Below are positions 17,072-25,422 of a stretch of DNA of 36,329 nucleotides, one piece after another. The translations under genes and the position numbers were made by a program. The stretch's first letter is position 1; each line of letters begins with the position of its first letter. Below the pieces are notes generated by a model. It had not been told where the DNA came from, ran no database searches, and saw only the letters and a list, made by a program, of their open reading frames with translations. Origin of the DNA: Acidimicrobiia bacterium (GTDB lineage: Bacteria > Actinomycetota > Acidimicrobiia > Acidimicrobiales > Aldehydirespiratoraceae); NCBI GenBank assembly GCA_024421085.1, contig JAHQYN010000022.1, positions 1 through 36,329 on the forward strand. Reading direction: 5' to 3'.

Positions 17072-18091
17072 ATGAATCCTCGTAGGGACATGATCATCGG
17101 TGCGGTGGCCTGCATCGTCATATTCTTCTTCTTCGTCAGCATTGATCTGTATGAGGCGGTCGCGGACTTCACGGCTGACCATGAGGGCTGGCAGCTCGTG
17201 GAGATCCTGGCGGCGGTGCCCACGATCGCGATTGTCACGTCGTGGTTCGCGGTGCGGCGCTGGCTGGAGGTGGCGCACCTCAACGACCGTTTGGCGCACA
17301 CGGTCGGGCAACTCAAAGAAGCGATCGATGATCGCCAGGCGATGGAGGAGCAGATCGGTGAGGCCTACAAGATGGCGGCGATGGGCCAGCTCTCCGGAGG
17401 GCTCGTGCGGGAACTCAACAACGTGATGCAGCCGATCGTGACGTTGGCGCAACTGGAGGTCGACAAGACCGACAAGAGCGGGTCGCAGAATGAGAATATG
17501 GGCCGCGTCCTGTTGGCGGCACAGCGTGGCTGCGAGATCCTGGAGAGTTCCTTGGCCGACCCGCTCAGCACGTTCGGTGAACCTGAGGAGATCGTTCCGT
17601 CGCAACGGTTGAGCAGGGTGATCGGCCAGGCCCGTGAGTCTTTCAGAAACGATGTGACGATAACCGCGAGCTTCGACGACGAGCACGGGGTGGTCTTTGT
17701 GAACCGGGACGAGTTCGATTCGGTGTTCACGACTCTGTTGACGAATGCGTCCGAGGCCATGAAACGCGGCGGCGAGATCACCGTCGGGCTCTTGACTAGA
17801 ACATTCGATGACACCGCGGCGTCCGCTCAGGGAGTGTCGGCCGGCAGTTACTTCTGTGTCACCGTCACCGACGAGGGGATCGGGATGACCGAAGACGTGT
17901 TGGCACAGGTCTTTGACCCGTTCTTCACAACCAAGTCGGCTGACCGATGCACAGGGCTGGGTCTCAGCATCGCCTATGACCAGGTTCACGGATGGTCCGG
18001 CAGAATCACCGCCGAATCGACGTATGGTGAGGGTTCGACGTTCGAGGTGCTCATCCCCCGCCGTGAGCTTGCCACGGCCGTGGAGTTCTGA
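17072..18091 (+). CDS. Histidine-kinase homologue lacking the phosphoacceptor His
   Basis: 339-residue membrane kinase-like protein. Two transmembrane helices (about 7-24 and 41-61) flank a short external loop of about 15-20 residues. A coiled linker follows, then a dimerisation helix GQLSGGLVRELNNVMQ and an ATPase domain with N225 (TTLLTNASEAM), DEGIGM (G1), FDPFFTTK (F) and GLGLS (G2). In this kinase group the helix normally reads GQLTGGIAHDFNN; here Arg113 (codon CGG at 17408-17410) occupies the phosphoacceptor His position. The ATPase boxes look complete. I chose the ATG at 17072 because GGGAGG sits five bases upstream; the frame is open to 16976. The response regulator starts 3 bp after its stop. 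Probably a pseudokinase or a non-phosphorelay sensor. Confidence 0.85.
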   Translation: MNPRRDMIIGAVACIVIFFFFVSIDLYEAVADFTADHEGWQLVEILAAVPTIAIVTSWFAVRRWLEVAHLNDRLAHTVGQLKEAIDDRQAMEEQIGEAYKMAAMGQLSGGLVRELNNVMQPIVTLAQLEVDKTDKSGSQNENMGRVLLAAQRGCEILESSLADPLSTFGEPEEIVPSQRLSRVIGQARESFRNDVTITASFDDEHGVVFVNRDEFDSVFTTLLTNASEAMKRGGEITVGLLTRTFDDTAASAQGVSAGSYFCVTVTDEGIGMTEDVLAQVFDPFFTTKSADRCTGLGLSIAYDQVHGWSGRITAESTYGEGSTFEVLIPRRELATAVEF

Positions 18092-18094
18092 GCG

Positions 18095-18472
18095 ATGACG
18101 ACTGTGCTGGTGGCCGACGACGACCCGGGGGTCCGTTTCGCGCTGGCGCGGCTGTTGGCCGCGGAGGGCGACCTTGAGGTGATTGAAGCCGCCGGCTGCG
18201 AAGCTGCGCTGGAGCTCATGGCCTCGGAGAAACCTGATGTGGTCGTGACCGAAGCAGTGATGCCGTCTATGACCGCGATTGACTACATCAAGGCGCTGCG
18301 CCGGTCCTGCCCGCGTGCCGGGATTGTGGCACTGTCCGCGGGAGGCATGCACCAGAGCCCAGAGTTCGCCACCGGCCTCGCCAGCACCGCCGGCGCCGAC
18401 GAAGTCCTGCGCAAACCCGCCCGCAACGATTCCCTGCTCACCGCCGTCCACAAGCTCCTCCGCCGCACCTGA
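18095..18472 (+). CDS. Stand-alone receiver domain with Asp replaced by Glu
   Basis: 125-residue CheY-like receiver without an output domain. The acidic pocket is intact (Asp8, Asp9, Asp10 in VADDDPGVR), as are the switch Ser81 (ALSAGG) and Lys107 (LRKPA). The phosphoacceptor position, however, is Glu53: PDVVVTEAVMP where the family has PDLVLLDxxMP (codon GAA at 18251-18253). Asp-to-Glu at this site is a known way to mimic or block phosphorylation in some receivers. The gene is coupled to the kinase homologue, which has lost its His, so both partners lack the phosphotransfer residue. The output must come from protein-protein contact. Confidence 0.87.
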   Translation: MTTVLVADDDPGVRFALARLLAAEGDLEVIEAAGCEAALELMASEKPDVVVTEAVMPSMTAIDYIKALRRSCPRAGIVALSAGGMHQSPEFATGLASTAGADEVLRKPARNDSLLTAVHKLLRRT

Positions 18473-18657
18473 CTGCTGTTGGAAAATACAATCGAATTTG
18501 GTTGATTCTTCGATAGGTTGGCGGCCTCCATCGGTGGTTGCGGCAGGTCGGACACTCGTGTGAACGAACGCAGGATGCACATGGGAAGCGGGCCTGCCAT
18601 CCCGCAAGGCTACGCCCCGCACAGCATCGGAGGTTAACCCGGACAGTATCGGGAGGT

Positions 18658-20280
18658 TCAGCGGCCTATGTCGTTGGCGAAAGCGTTGTCGAGGATCAGA
18701 GCGGCGTCGTCGGGACGGAGGAAACCCTCGGTGACGGACTGCTCGACCGAGGTGGTCATGGCTTCGAAGTACGTCTGTTTGTCGGGGTACAACTCGGCCA
18801 GTTTCGCGGTGCCGAACAGTGTCGTTGAGCCGAACAAGCCACAGAACCCCTCCCCTCCAGGCGGTTCCCCGGTCAGGGTGGCGACAGGCACGTCGACCCA
18901 GGCGGTGCGGATCCCTCCGAGTGTGTTGCCGTGCTCGTCCGCCACGAATTCATCGCCGTCGGTCTCCAGGCGCGGAGCGCTCGGCGGTGGCTGCCCGCTT
19001 CTGATCCAGACGTTGAGGGCGTGGACAGCAGCGTTCATGACCCAGTGCTGCGGTCCGCTGTTGATCGGTGCGTCGCATTCGAAAATTCCCGGGATCGGTA
19101 CGCTCACCTCGACCACCTCGGCGATCGCGGGGTCGTTGCCGAGGTCTTGCGTACCCCCGGAAGGGGCGATGTTGTAGAGGTCGCCGTGGGCTGTGCCTGC
19201 CACCTCCCACAGTGCGATGTTGTGTGCGTCGGGCTGTCGGGAGTTGATTGATCCGAGGCGGAAGATGTCGGTCTCGGTCTGGAAGGTCAACACGGGAACT
19301 CGCACATCGCTGCGAATCAGGACCTGTTCGGGCGTGTCGATCTCGGCCTGTGGCGATTGTGAGAGCGGTGCGCTCCCGCCGGCACGGCTGTGGATCAAGA
19401 AGCCGTCGAAGATCTGCGCGAGCGGATCGACGCCGTTGACGTAGCTGACCAGCCTGAACGCCGATTGTGAGTCGCCGACAGCTATCAGGCGCTCGGGAGA
19501 CAGGCCCGGCAGCATCTCAATATTGGCCGGCCCGATCAACCCTTGAGCGGCTTGGCTGAAGATGTCGTAGGAGAACGAGTCGCCAGGATGGTTCAGCGAC
19601 CCGTAGCGTTCGGGATTGTTGCCTTTCAGGTGGAGCGGGAAGCCGATATCGATCCCCGATCCGCCGCCCTCGACACCCCGGGCCTGGGCGGACACTCCGA
19701 CCCAGGCGTAACCTTCGCGGATCTGCTCGACATGGGACATGGTCCAGTTGGGTGCAGCGTCGAGTCCGCTGCTGACGTTGTACCACTCGACCATGACGGT
19801 TCCGTTGAATGCGCTCGGGTCGCTCGGCCGTATCACCGTGACCCGAGTGGTGTACTCGGCTTCGTCGGCGAACTCAACCGCCCAGCGTCCGTCGGGGGTC
19901 AGCTCTGTGTTGTCGGCGGGCACCAACGATCGAGCGGTTCCCGAGATGAAGTACTCCTGCTGTTCGTATCCGACCAGCGCCGGATCGAAGCTGGTCCCCG
20001 AGGAGAACGGATTGCCGACGTCTGGCGGGTACATCACGGTCGGCAGGGGTGTCGGCGCGGCTTCGCCGATCGCAAGCGGGTCGAGCGGGGTCGTGGTCGT
20101 CGGTGCTTCTGTGGTCGTGGTGGTCGTCGTGGTCGTCGTGGTCGTGGGTGCTTCCGTGGTGGTGGTCGTTGGCTCGAGGACTTCTTCGGTGTCGTCGTCG
20201 CCGCAGCTTGCCAGGGCGATCCCGAGCGCGGCCGCCAACAAGCCAACCGGCAGGAAACGCAACGCCCGAGAAGCTCGCAT
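18658..20280 (-). CDS. Secreted lipoprotein with alpha/beta-hydrolase domain
   Basis: 540-residue protein with a lipoprotein signal peptide (residues 1-25, lipobox LASC with Cys26). An Asp/Glu stretch and a Thr-rich linker follow (about residues 37-65, mostly Thr with EAP interruptions), which probably spans the cell wall zone. The remaining 450 residues look like the large alpha/beta hydrolase family common in actinobacteria (Abhydrolase_10). There is a nucleophile elbow AVGDSQSA, with Ser271 as probable nucleophile, and a late Gly-Thr-Ala-His-Gly-Asp segment that may supply the His. Substrate is unknown; esterase-type activity on hydrophobic esters is plausible. ATG start at 20280. It is transcribed against the neighbouring two-component genes and stands as a single gene. 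Confidence 0.82.
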   Translation of the reverse strand: MRASRALRFLPVGLLAAALGIALASCGDDDTEEVLEPTTTTTEAPTTTTTTTTTTTTEAPTTTTPLDPLAIGEAAPTPLPTVMYPPDVGNPFSSGTSFDPALVGYEQQEYFISGTARSLVPADNTELTPDGRWAVEFADEAEYTTRVTVIRPSDPSAFNGTVMVEWYNVSSGLDAAPNWTMSHVEQIREGYAWVGVSAQARGVEGGGSGIDIGFPLHLKGNNPERYGSLNHPGDSFSYDIFSQAAQGLIGPANIEMLPGLSPERLIAVGDSQSAFRLVSYVNGVDPLAQIFDGFLIHSRAGGSAPLSQSPQAEIDTPEQVLIRSDVRVPVLTFQTETDIFRLGSINSRQPDAHNIALWEVAGTAHGDLYNIAPSGGTQDLGNDPAIAEVVEVSVPIPGIFECDAPINSGPQHWVMNAAVHALNVWIRSGQPPPSAPRLETDGDEFVADEHGNTLGGIRTAWVDVPVATLTGEPPGGEGFCGLFGSTTLFGTAKLAELYPDKQTYFEAMTTSVEQSVTEGFLRPDDAALILDNAFANDIGR

Positions 20281-20648
20281 CCCATGAGTCTGCGCCGAAG
20301 ATCAGCCTTCGTCTAGTCACAGTGTGCGGCGTCAGCGGTTCCCGGCCGCCGGGTCGTGGACGGGACGGCCCGCTGGATTGAAAGTCGTCGCTTGCGGAAG
20401 GATCACCTATTCAGTTTCCGGCACTTGGCACCGCGATCAATCAGCACGCGAATCGTGAGTTTCTTGGGGACTTGCCACCGAACCACTGATGCCCGAAGTG
20501 TCCTCCACGAGGACCCGGGCTTCGTTGGCCGTCAGACCTTCGGGGGCTCTTCTTCGAGGATCCCTGCGGTGCATGCGTCGAACTGATCGAGAACCCCCCG
20601 GCCAGCTAGCGGCGACCGGCCAGGCGTTCGACCCGCAGATTGAGAACG
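20281..20648. other. 368-bp intergenic stretch between two minus-strand genes
   Basis: No gene was recognised here on either strand; the short open frames have no protein-like pattern. It should hold the promoter of the lipoprotein gene. The string TGCGGAAGGATCACC at 20393-20407 resembles the 3' end of small-subunit rRNA, but the flanks do not. Confidence 0.4.
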
Positions 20649-21230
20649 TTAGGGCGCGCCGACGAGTCGGCCTTCAACGGCGGCGTCTACCGCGCTGCTC
20701 ATGTTCAGTGCGGCGATCAGCGCAGTCAACTTCAGGTTGATCTCATCGATCGTCTCGTTCTGAGCCGCGAACATAGCGTCGATCTTTTCATCCTGCGCGG
20801 CGAATCGGCTGTCGACCTTTTCCTCAAGGCGGGTGATCCTGTCATCGAGGCGGGTGATCCTGTCATCGAGGCGGGTGATCCTGTTGCTTTGATCGGTGAA
20901 CACGAAGATCAACAACCCTGCGAACGCCATGGCCAACAACGTCTGCACCCCACGCTCAGTGAACCGCGGTGGTGCCAGCCGCCCTTTCCCCGCCGCTGTT
21001 GCCGGTAGCGCCACACCAGGCTCAGCGGGCGTGTCTGGCACTGATTCGGCCGGGTTCGGGGCGGGCGTGTCTGGCACCGATTCGGCCGGGTTCGGGGCGG
21101 GCGTGTCTGGCACCGATTCGGCCGCGTTCGGGGTGGCCGTGGCGGAACTGACGCTCGGTTCGGGCGGGTCTGCGGCTGGGGCCATCGGCTTTTCTGTTTT
21201 GGTGGCGGTGCTGGCGGATTTGGCGGTCAT
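20649..21230 (-). CDS. Repeat-rich coiled-coil membrane protein
   Basis: 193-residue protein. The N-terminal half is Ala/Pro-rich with a 12-residue unit AESVPDTPAPNP in three near-identical copies (about residues 37-70). A single transmembrane helix (about 95-112, LLAMAFAGLLIFVFTD) follows. The C-terminal half is a coiled coil built from ITRLDDR heptads (three copies) and FAAQDEKIDAMFAAQNETID. The layout suggests a flexible Pro-rich arm on one side of the membrane and a coiled-coil oligomerisation stalk on the other. Function is unknown. It resembles the gene at 22-417 in being assembled from small repeats plus one helix, but the sequences differ. GAGGGG upstream of the ATG (21230) is a reasonable ribosome binding site. 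Confidence 0.7.
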   Translation of the reverse strand: MTAKSASTATKTEKPMAPAADPPEPSVSSATATPNAAESVPDTPAPNPAESVPDTPAPNPAESVPDTPAEPGVALPATAAGKGRLAPPRFTERGVQTLLAMAFAGLLIFVFTDQSNRITRLDDRITRLDDRITRLEEKVDSRFAAQDEKIDAMFAAQNETIDEINLKLTALIAALNMSSAVDAAVEGRLVGAP

Positions 21231-21868
21231 GGCCCCTCTGTCGGTTCGGGTCGCCGGCGGCGATACTCAATGGACTGGTTTGGGCGCCGTGTAACCCGGC
21301 AGCGAGGCTCAATCGCTAAGCTACACCAAGATCAATGTCATTGCAATCAATAGCACGAACATTGCTCAAGTTCTCCTCCCCGCTGGGGCCTGGCAACACG
21401 GTGTGTGATTCACGCTGGGTTTTGCGCAGGCTCCACAACTCTCCCTTTGATTCTCGATGCATCATCGGTGCGCTTTGACGCATCAACCACCAACAACCTG
21501 CGTAGCTTGTAGCTGAACGCCGTTATCAAGTCGTCGAAACTCCAAGTGGAGTACGCTACTCGTGGATCGTCGTTGACTCGGCTCGCGCATCGTCTCTCGC
21601 ACGCTTTCCACAGTATGTCTGACTGGTGTGACACCATCCTAAGCGCCTGCTACGCCTGTCTGGGAACATAGACGAGACAGAAGGAGGCTGCAGCGACCCA
21701 GACAGCCTCGCCCAGCGGGCGAACGCAGCGGTGCTCCAATAGTTGAGACACCGATCAGACGACCGCTGACCCAACACCTTCTGCCGATTCCCGATCCAGG
21801 ATGGCGGTTGACAGCGGAGTCTTCATGTGTGCCTATACTCCCGGCGCTGGGCCGAGACGGGAGACGAC
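21231..21868. other. 638-bp intergenic stretch with no recognised gene
   Basis: Base composition drops visibly below that of the coding regions, and the open frames present are short and without a recognisable pattern. No tRNA-like or hairpin-plus-T terminator structure was found. The right end contains the probable promoter of the SnoaL-like gene, listed separately. It may be old degraded sequence separating the mixed region from the catabolic island. Confidence 0.4.
21808..21839 (+). promoter_or_regulatory. Possible promoter for the 21869 SnoaL-like gene
   Basis: A strong -10 hexamer TATACT (21834-21839) lies 30 bp before the ATG at 21869. A perfect TTGACA is at 21808-21813, but the 20-bp spacing is longer than usual. 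If the -10 is used, transcription starts near 21846, which would exclude the upstream start codon at 21827 and supports 21869 as the true start. Confidence 0.4.
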
Positions 21869-22837
21869 ATGCAGGGGTTCGATCCGAAGTTCGGGGATCT
21901 GCCTGATTTCATCATCGGGATCACCAAGGAGATCTGGGAGGAACGCGGTGTTGAGACGCTCAACCACTACTACACGCCGAACATCCCGGTGCGGTCTCCC
22001 GACGGGGTCGTGATCGGCAACCAGGCAGTGATCGCCGCGACCAGGGCCACCCTGGCGGAGTTCCCGGACCGCCAGCTTCTGGGCGAGGACGTGATCTGGA
22101 GCGGCAACGACAAAGACGGCTATCTGTCGTCTCATCGGATTCTCTCGACCGCTACCCATTCTGGTGACGGTGTGTTCGGAGCTGCCACCGGCACCAGGTT
22201 GCACTATCGGGTCATTGCCGACTGTGCCGCGGTCAACAACCAGATCTACGACGAGTGGCTGGTGCGCGACCTTGGCACCATCGTCCGGCAGATGGGAGTC
22301 GATCCTCGAACCTTCGCCGCCGACCAGATAGAAGCCGAGGGCGGGCCTGAACTTGCAAAGCGACCTCTGACCCCACACAACGATGTGGCACCGGTGTACC
22401 TCGGTTCGGGCAACACCCACGAGATCGGCGCGGCCTATGCCGAGACTCTCAGGGGGGTGCTGTCGGGCGAATCGGGCGCCGTGGAGCAACGATATGACCG
22501 CGCTGCCCAACTGGAGGGGCCTGGGGGCCAGACGATTCACGGCTGGGACGAGACGAGCCGGTTCTGGGCCGACCTCGGCAGTGCGCTGCCCGATGCGGTC
22601 TTTGAGGTTCACCACCAGATCGGCCGAGCCGATGCCAACATGGCTCCCCGTGCTGCGCTTCGCTGGTCGCTGACCGGTACCCACAGCGGTTCTGGCGCGT
22701 TCGGTTCGCCGACCGGGGCACCGGTGCATGTGATGGGTATCAGCCACGCAGAGTTCGGACCGCGCGGGCTGCACCGCGAGTTCGTGCTTTTCGACGAAGT
22801 GGCTGTCCACAAGCAAGTTCTTCTCCATACTGGTTGA
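21869..22837 (+). CDS. Two-domain SnoaL/NTF2-like protein (first of three)
   Basis: 322-residue protein made of two NTF2-like folds, about residues 1-150 and 180-315. The first half has DFIIGITKEIWEERGVETLN and YYTPNIPVRSPDGVVIG, with a HRILSTATHSG strand. The second has a helix, the EGPGGQTIHGWDETSRFW turn and an HHQIGRADANMAPRAALRWS strand. Polyketide-cyclase-like and dehydratase or isomerase activities occur in this fold, but no catalytic set can be named. GGGAG just upstream of the ATG at 21869, and a -10 box between 21827 and 21869, support this start. It lies directly upstream of the LacI-controlled operon on the same strand. Two further two-domain SnoaL proteins occur in that operon, so all three probably serve one pathway. 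Confidence 0.75.
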   Translation: MQGFDPKFGDLPDFIIGITKEIWEERGVETLNHYYTPNIPVRSPDGVVIGNQAVIAATRATLAEFPDRQLLGEDVIWSGNDKDGYLSSHRILSTATHSGDGVFGAATGTRLHYRVIADCAAVNNQIYDEWLVRDLGTIVRQMGVDPRTFAADQIEAEGGPELAKRPLTPHNDVAPVYLGSGNTHEIGAAYAETLRGVLSGESGAVEQRYDRAAQLEGPGGQTIHGWDETSRFWADLGSALPDAVFEVHHQIGRADANMAPRAALRWSLTGTHSGSGAFGSPTGAPVHVMGISHAEFGPRGLHREFVLFDEVAVHKQVLLHTG

Positions 22838-22838
22838 T

Positions 22839-22892
22839 GCTCTGCTCTCGCCGGGCGCTCTGCTATTGCCGGGCGCTCTGCTATTGCCGGGC
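22839..22892 (+). repeat. 18-bp tandem repeat, three copies
   Basis: Three head-to-tail copies of an 18-bp unit, GCTCTGCTATTGCCGGGC, at 22839-22856, 22857-22874 and 22875-22892. The last two are identical; the first differs at two bases. The array begins one base after the preceding stop codon. The GCTCTGC part is the reverse complement of GCAGAGC, found in the neighbouring 22-bp repeat, so transcripts could fold. Confidence 0.9.
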
Positions 22893-22900
22893 GTAGCCGG

Positions 22901-22966
22901 AGCCGCGGAAGCGCTAGCGCAGAGCCGCGGAAGCGCTAGCGCAGAGCCGCGGAAGCGCTAGCGCTG
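22901..22966 (+). repeat. 22-bp tandem repeat, three copies
   Basis: Three head-to-tail copies of a 22-bp unit, AGCCGCGGAAGCGCTAGCGC followed by AG, at 22901-22922, 22923-22944 and 22945-22966. Only the penultimate base of the last copy differs. Each unit contains the perfect palindrome GCGCTAGCGC. There are no spacers, so this is not a CRISPR. It lies 40 bp upstream of the LacI promoter. Confidence 0.9.
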
Positions 22967-23005
22967 TCATCGCCGGGGGTTCTTGGGAAATCTAAGGGTT
23001 CTGGT

Positions 23006-23034
23006 TTGACAGAATGCTTACGTAAGCATATATT
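23006..23034 (+). promoter_or_regulatory. Near-consensus promoter of the lacI-hisD operon
   Basis: TTGACA (23006-23011), a 17-bp spacer and TATATT (23029-23034) make a sigma-70-type promoter with a perfect -35 and five of six -10 matches. The expected start is about 23041, giving a leader of roughly 68 nucleotides to the LacI ATG. The operator palindromes overlap it. Confidence 0.8.
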
Positions 23035-23052
23035 CGATGCTTACGTAAGCAT
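23014..23052. promoter_or_regulatory. Twin LacI-family operators
   Basis: The same perfect 16-bp palindrome, ATGCTTACGTAAGCAT, occurs at 23014-23029 and 23037-23052, centres 23 bp apart (about two helical turns). The central CG dyad is typical of LacI-family operators. The first copy fills the spacer between -35 and -10 and the second covers the transcription start, so binding should block polymerase. The next gene encodes a LacI-family regulator, which makes autoregulation the simplest reading. I saw no further copy in the window. Confidence 0.82.
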
Positions 23053-23108
23053 TCAATTCCTGCGCGCTCAGCGGCACACGGGCATGACGATACAAGAGAG
23101 GGACTCAG

Positions 23109-24146
23109 ATGTCGTTAAAATCGCAGCCTGATTCACCTCGTTCAACCCGGAAAGGGGTGACCTCGGTGGATGTCGCGGCGGCAGCGGGAGTGTCCCAGGC
23201 CACAGTCGGCAGGGTCTTCTCGTCGCCTGAGAAGGTCTCGCCCGCGACCCGCGACAAAGTCCAGGAAGCCGCGGAGCGACTCGGATACGTGCCCAACGTG
23301 ATCGCCCGCAGCCTCAAATCCCGGCGGACCAACATCATCGGCGCAGTCGTACCGGCGTTCGGCGAATACTGGCAGAGCGTCCTCACCGAGTTCTCCCGTC
23401 AGCTAGCCAATCAGGACCGCCAATTGCTGCTGTTCAGCTTCGCTGAACCCGGCGACGTCGACGGTGTGCTCGCATCAGTCGCGCAGTACCGGCTGGACGG
23501 ACTGGTTCTGTCATCTGCCAACATCGGCCAGGCCCAACTGGCCCAGATGCGCGAGTCGGACCGGCCCGTCGTGGCCTTCAACCACCCGGCCGCGGTCGGG
23601 GTGGTGCCGTCAGTCTCAGTCGACAACGAAGCCGGGATGGCGGAACTGGCAGCCCACCTGATCGAAGTCGGTTGCCGCGACGTTCTCTATATCGGGGGCG
23701 CGTCGACCGCCTCCACAGACCAGAGCCGCTATCGGGGCGCATCCCAGACTCTGGGGAACCAGGGCATTGCGTGCACCTACCTTGAGGCAGGCGCGTTCAC
23801 CTACGAAGCGGGTTACAAGGTCGCTCGCCAGATCGTTGAACACCAACCCCTCCCCGATGCGGTGATGGTCAGCGCCGACGAAGTGGCATTCGGCGTCCAC
23901 GACGGTCTGCGGGCAGCGGGTGTCGATGTGCCCGCTGATCTGTTCCTCACCGGGTTCGACGGACTCTCACAGTCCGCCTGGGCCGGGTTCGACCTCACCA
24001 CTCTGGTGCAGGCGACCGATGTGCTGGTAGCTCGGGCCATAGAGATTCTTCTCGCCCCGGAACAACCAGCAGACAGCGATCCAGTCTCGGTGGTCGTACC
24101 CGGAACGATCAGATACGGAAAGACGACCGGTTCTGGCCATGGCTGA
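23109..24146 (+). CDS. LacI-family transcriptional regulator
   Basis: 345-residue repressor. The N-terminal helix-turn-helix and hinge are classical: [20 protein letters not shown], then [11 protein letters not shown] and [19 protein letters not shown]. The periplasmic-binding-protein-like effector domain follows (about residues 75-340, [17 protein letters not shown] through [14 protein letters not shown]). Effectors of this family are usually sugars, polyols or related small molecules. The twin palindromes immediately upstream are the likely operators. The 3' end overlaps the histidinol-dehydrogenase-like gene by 8 bp, so regulator and pathway are co-transcribed and negative feedback is expected. 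No nearby orthologue name can be given. Confidence 0.93.
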   Translation: MSLKSQPDSPRSTRKGVTSVDVAAAAGVSQATVGRVFSSPEKVSPATRDKVQEAAERLGYVPNVIARSLKSRRTNIIGAVVPAFGEYWQSVLTEFSRQLANQDRQLLLFSFAEPGDVDGVLASVAQYRLDGLVLSSANIGQAQLAQMRESDRPVVAFNHPAAVGVVPSVSVDNEAGMAELAAHLIEVGCRDVLYIGGASTASTDQSRYRGASQTLGNQGIACTYLEAGAFTYEAGYKVARQIVEHQPLPDAVMVSADEVAFGVHDGLRAAGVDVPADLFLTGFDGLSQSAWAGFDLTTLVQATDVLVARAIEILLAPEQPADSDPVSVVVPGTIRYGKTTGSGHG

Positions 24147-25422
24147 CATCCTTAAAGACGCAAGCACGAAGGGCGGCCACGGTGCCGACCTGGAACTGGC
24201 CGAACGCGTTCGGTCTCTCATCGCCGATATCGAGGCCCGCGGTGAGGCTGCCGTTCGGGAGATGTCGAAGAACTTCGATTCCTGGGAACCCGAACAGTTC
24301 CGGCTCACGGAAGACCAGATCCAAGAGACGCTCGATCGCGTCGATCCGGGCACCATCGGCGACATCGAATTCGCGCAGTCGCAGATTCGCAAATTCGCCC
24401 AGGCCCAGCTCGACTCGCTCCACGATGTCGAGGTGGAGACCCTCCCCGGCGTCACCCTCGGTCACAAGAACATTCCGGTCAGCGCAGTCGGCGCCTACGT
24501 TCCCGGCGGGCGTTACCCGATGGTTGCCTCGGCACACATGAGCGTGCTGACAGCCAAGGTCGCCGGAGTCGCCCGTGTCGCGACCTGCACCCCGCCGATC
24601 GGCGGCGGGATCCCCGCTGAGACGGTTGCAGCGATGCACCTCGCGGGCGCCGACGAGATCTACCTGCTCGGCGGTGTTCAAGCCGTGGCATCGATGGCTC
24701 TGGGCACCGAGTTCCTCGAACCGGTCGACGTGCTGGTGGGCCCGGGCAACGCTTTCGTGGCCGAGGCCAAACGGCAACTGTACGGGCGTGTGGGCATTGA
24801 CCTGCCCGCCGGACCCACCGAGACACTGCTGTTGGCAGACGACACCGTCGACGGAGAGATCTGCGCCACCGACCTGCTGGGCCAAGCCGAGCATGGACCG
24901 ACCTCACCAGCGGTTCTTATCACGACCTCACGGCAGTTGGGGCTCGACACCATCGCCGAAGTCGAGCGTCAACTCGAGACTCTGCCCACAGCGGACATCG
25001 CGTCTGTGGCCTGGGCTGACTACGGGCGGGTGATCGTCGTAGAGGACAACAACGAGATGCTGGGGATGGCCAACGAACTCGCCTTCGAACATGTGCAGGC
25101 GATGACCGACGACGACGACTTCTTCCTGGCCAACATGGTCAACTACGGCGCACTCTTCCTGGGGCCGATGACCAACGTGTCCTATGGCGACAAGGTGATC
25201 GGCACCAACCACACGCTGCCGACGCAGGGCGCGGCCCGCTATACGGGCGGTCTCTGGGTCGGCAAGTTCATCAAGACGGTCACCTACCAGCGGGTCATCG
25301 ATCGGGCATCGAGCGCCATGATCGGCGAGTACTGCAGTCGGCTCTGCGCTATCGAGAACTTCGCCGGGCATCAGGCTCAAGCTGACATCCGAGTGAAGCG
25401 CTACGGCGGGGTCGCCCGATGA
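24139..25422 (+). CDS. Histidinol-dehydrogenase-family enzyme, sulfopropanediol-dehydrogenase-like
   Basis: 427-residue NAD-dependent zinc dehydrogenase of the HisD family, which oxidises a primary alcohol to a carboxylate in two steps. All HisD catalytic and zinc positions are present: Gln249 and His252 (GQAEHG), Glu317/His318 (AFEHV), Asp351 (YGDKV), Glu406 and His411 (IENFAGH). The segment [20 protein letters not shown], then KFIKTVTYQ, differs from biosynthetic HisD. From memory it is closer to the catabolic group that includes HpsN, which oxidises 2,3-dihydroxypropane-1-sulfonate. Context (LacI, SDR, ABC importer, no his genes) also argues for catabolism. The true substrate may be another small polyol. 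It overlaps lacI by 8 bp and the SDR by 4 bp. Confidence 0.88.
   Translation: MADILKDASTKGGHGADLELAERVRSLIADIEARGEAAVREMSKNFDSWEPEQFRLTEDQIQETLDRVDPGTIGDIEFAQSQIRKFAQAQLDSLHDVEVETLPGVTLGHKNIPVSAVGAYVPGGRYPMVASAHMSVLTAKVAGVARVATCTPPIGGGIPAETVAAMHLAGADEIYLLGGVQAVASMALGTEFLEPVDVLVGPGNAFVAEAKRQLYGRVGIDLPAGPTETLLLADDTVDGEICATDLLGQAEHGPTSPAVLITTSRQLGLDTIAEVERQLETLPTADIASVAWADYGRVIVVEDNNEMLGMANELAFEHVQAMTDDDDFFLANMVNYGALFLGPMTNVSYGDKVIGTNHTLPTQGAARYTGGLWVGKFIKTVTYQRVIDRASSAMIGEYCSRLCAIENFAGHQAQADIRVKRYGGVAR

Noticed and set aside
20393-20407. TGCGGAAGGATCACC resembles the 3' end of small-subunit rRNA
   Set aside because: Only about 13-15 bases match and the upstream rRNA helix sequence is missing; there is no rRNA gene here.
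22901-22966. Regular 22-bp repeats as a possible mini CRISPR
   Set aside because: The units are directly adjacent with no spacers, and no cas genes occur in the window.
24139-25422. Histidinol dehydrogenase as a histidine biosynthesis gene (hisD)
   Set aside because: There are no other his genes nearby, it is co-transcribed with a LacI regulator and an importer, and its C-terminal segments look like the catabolic group.
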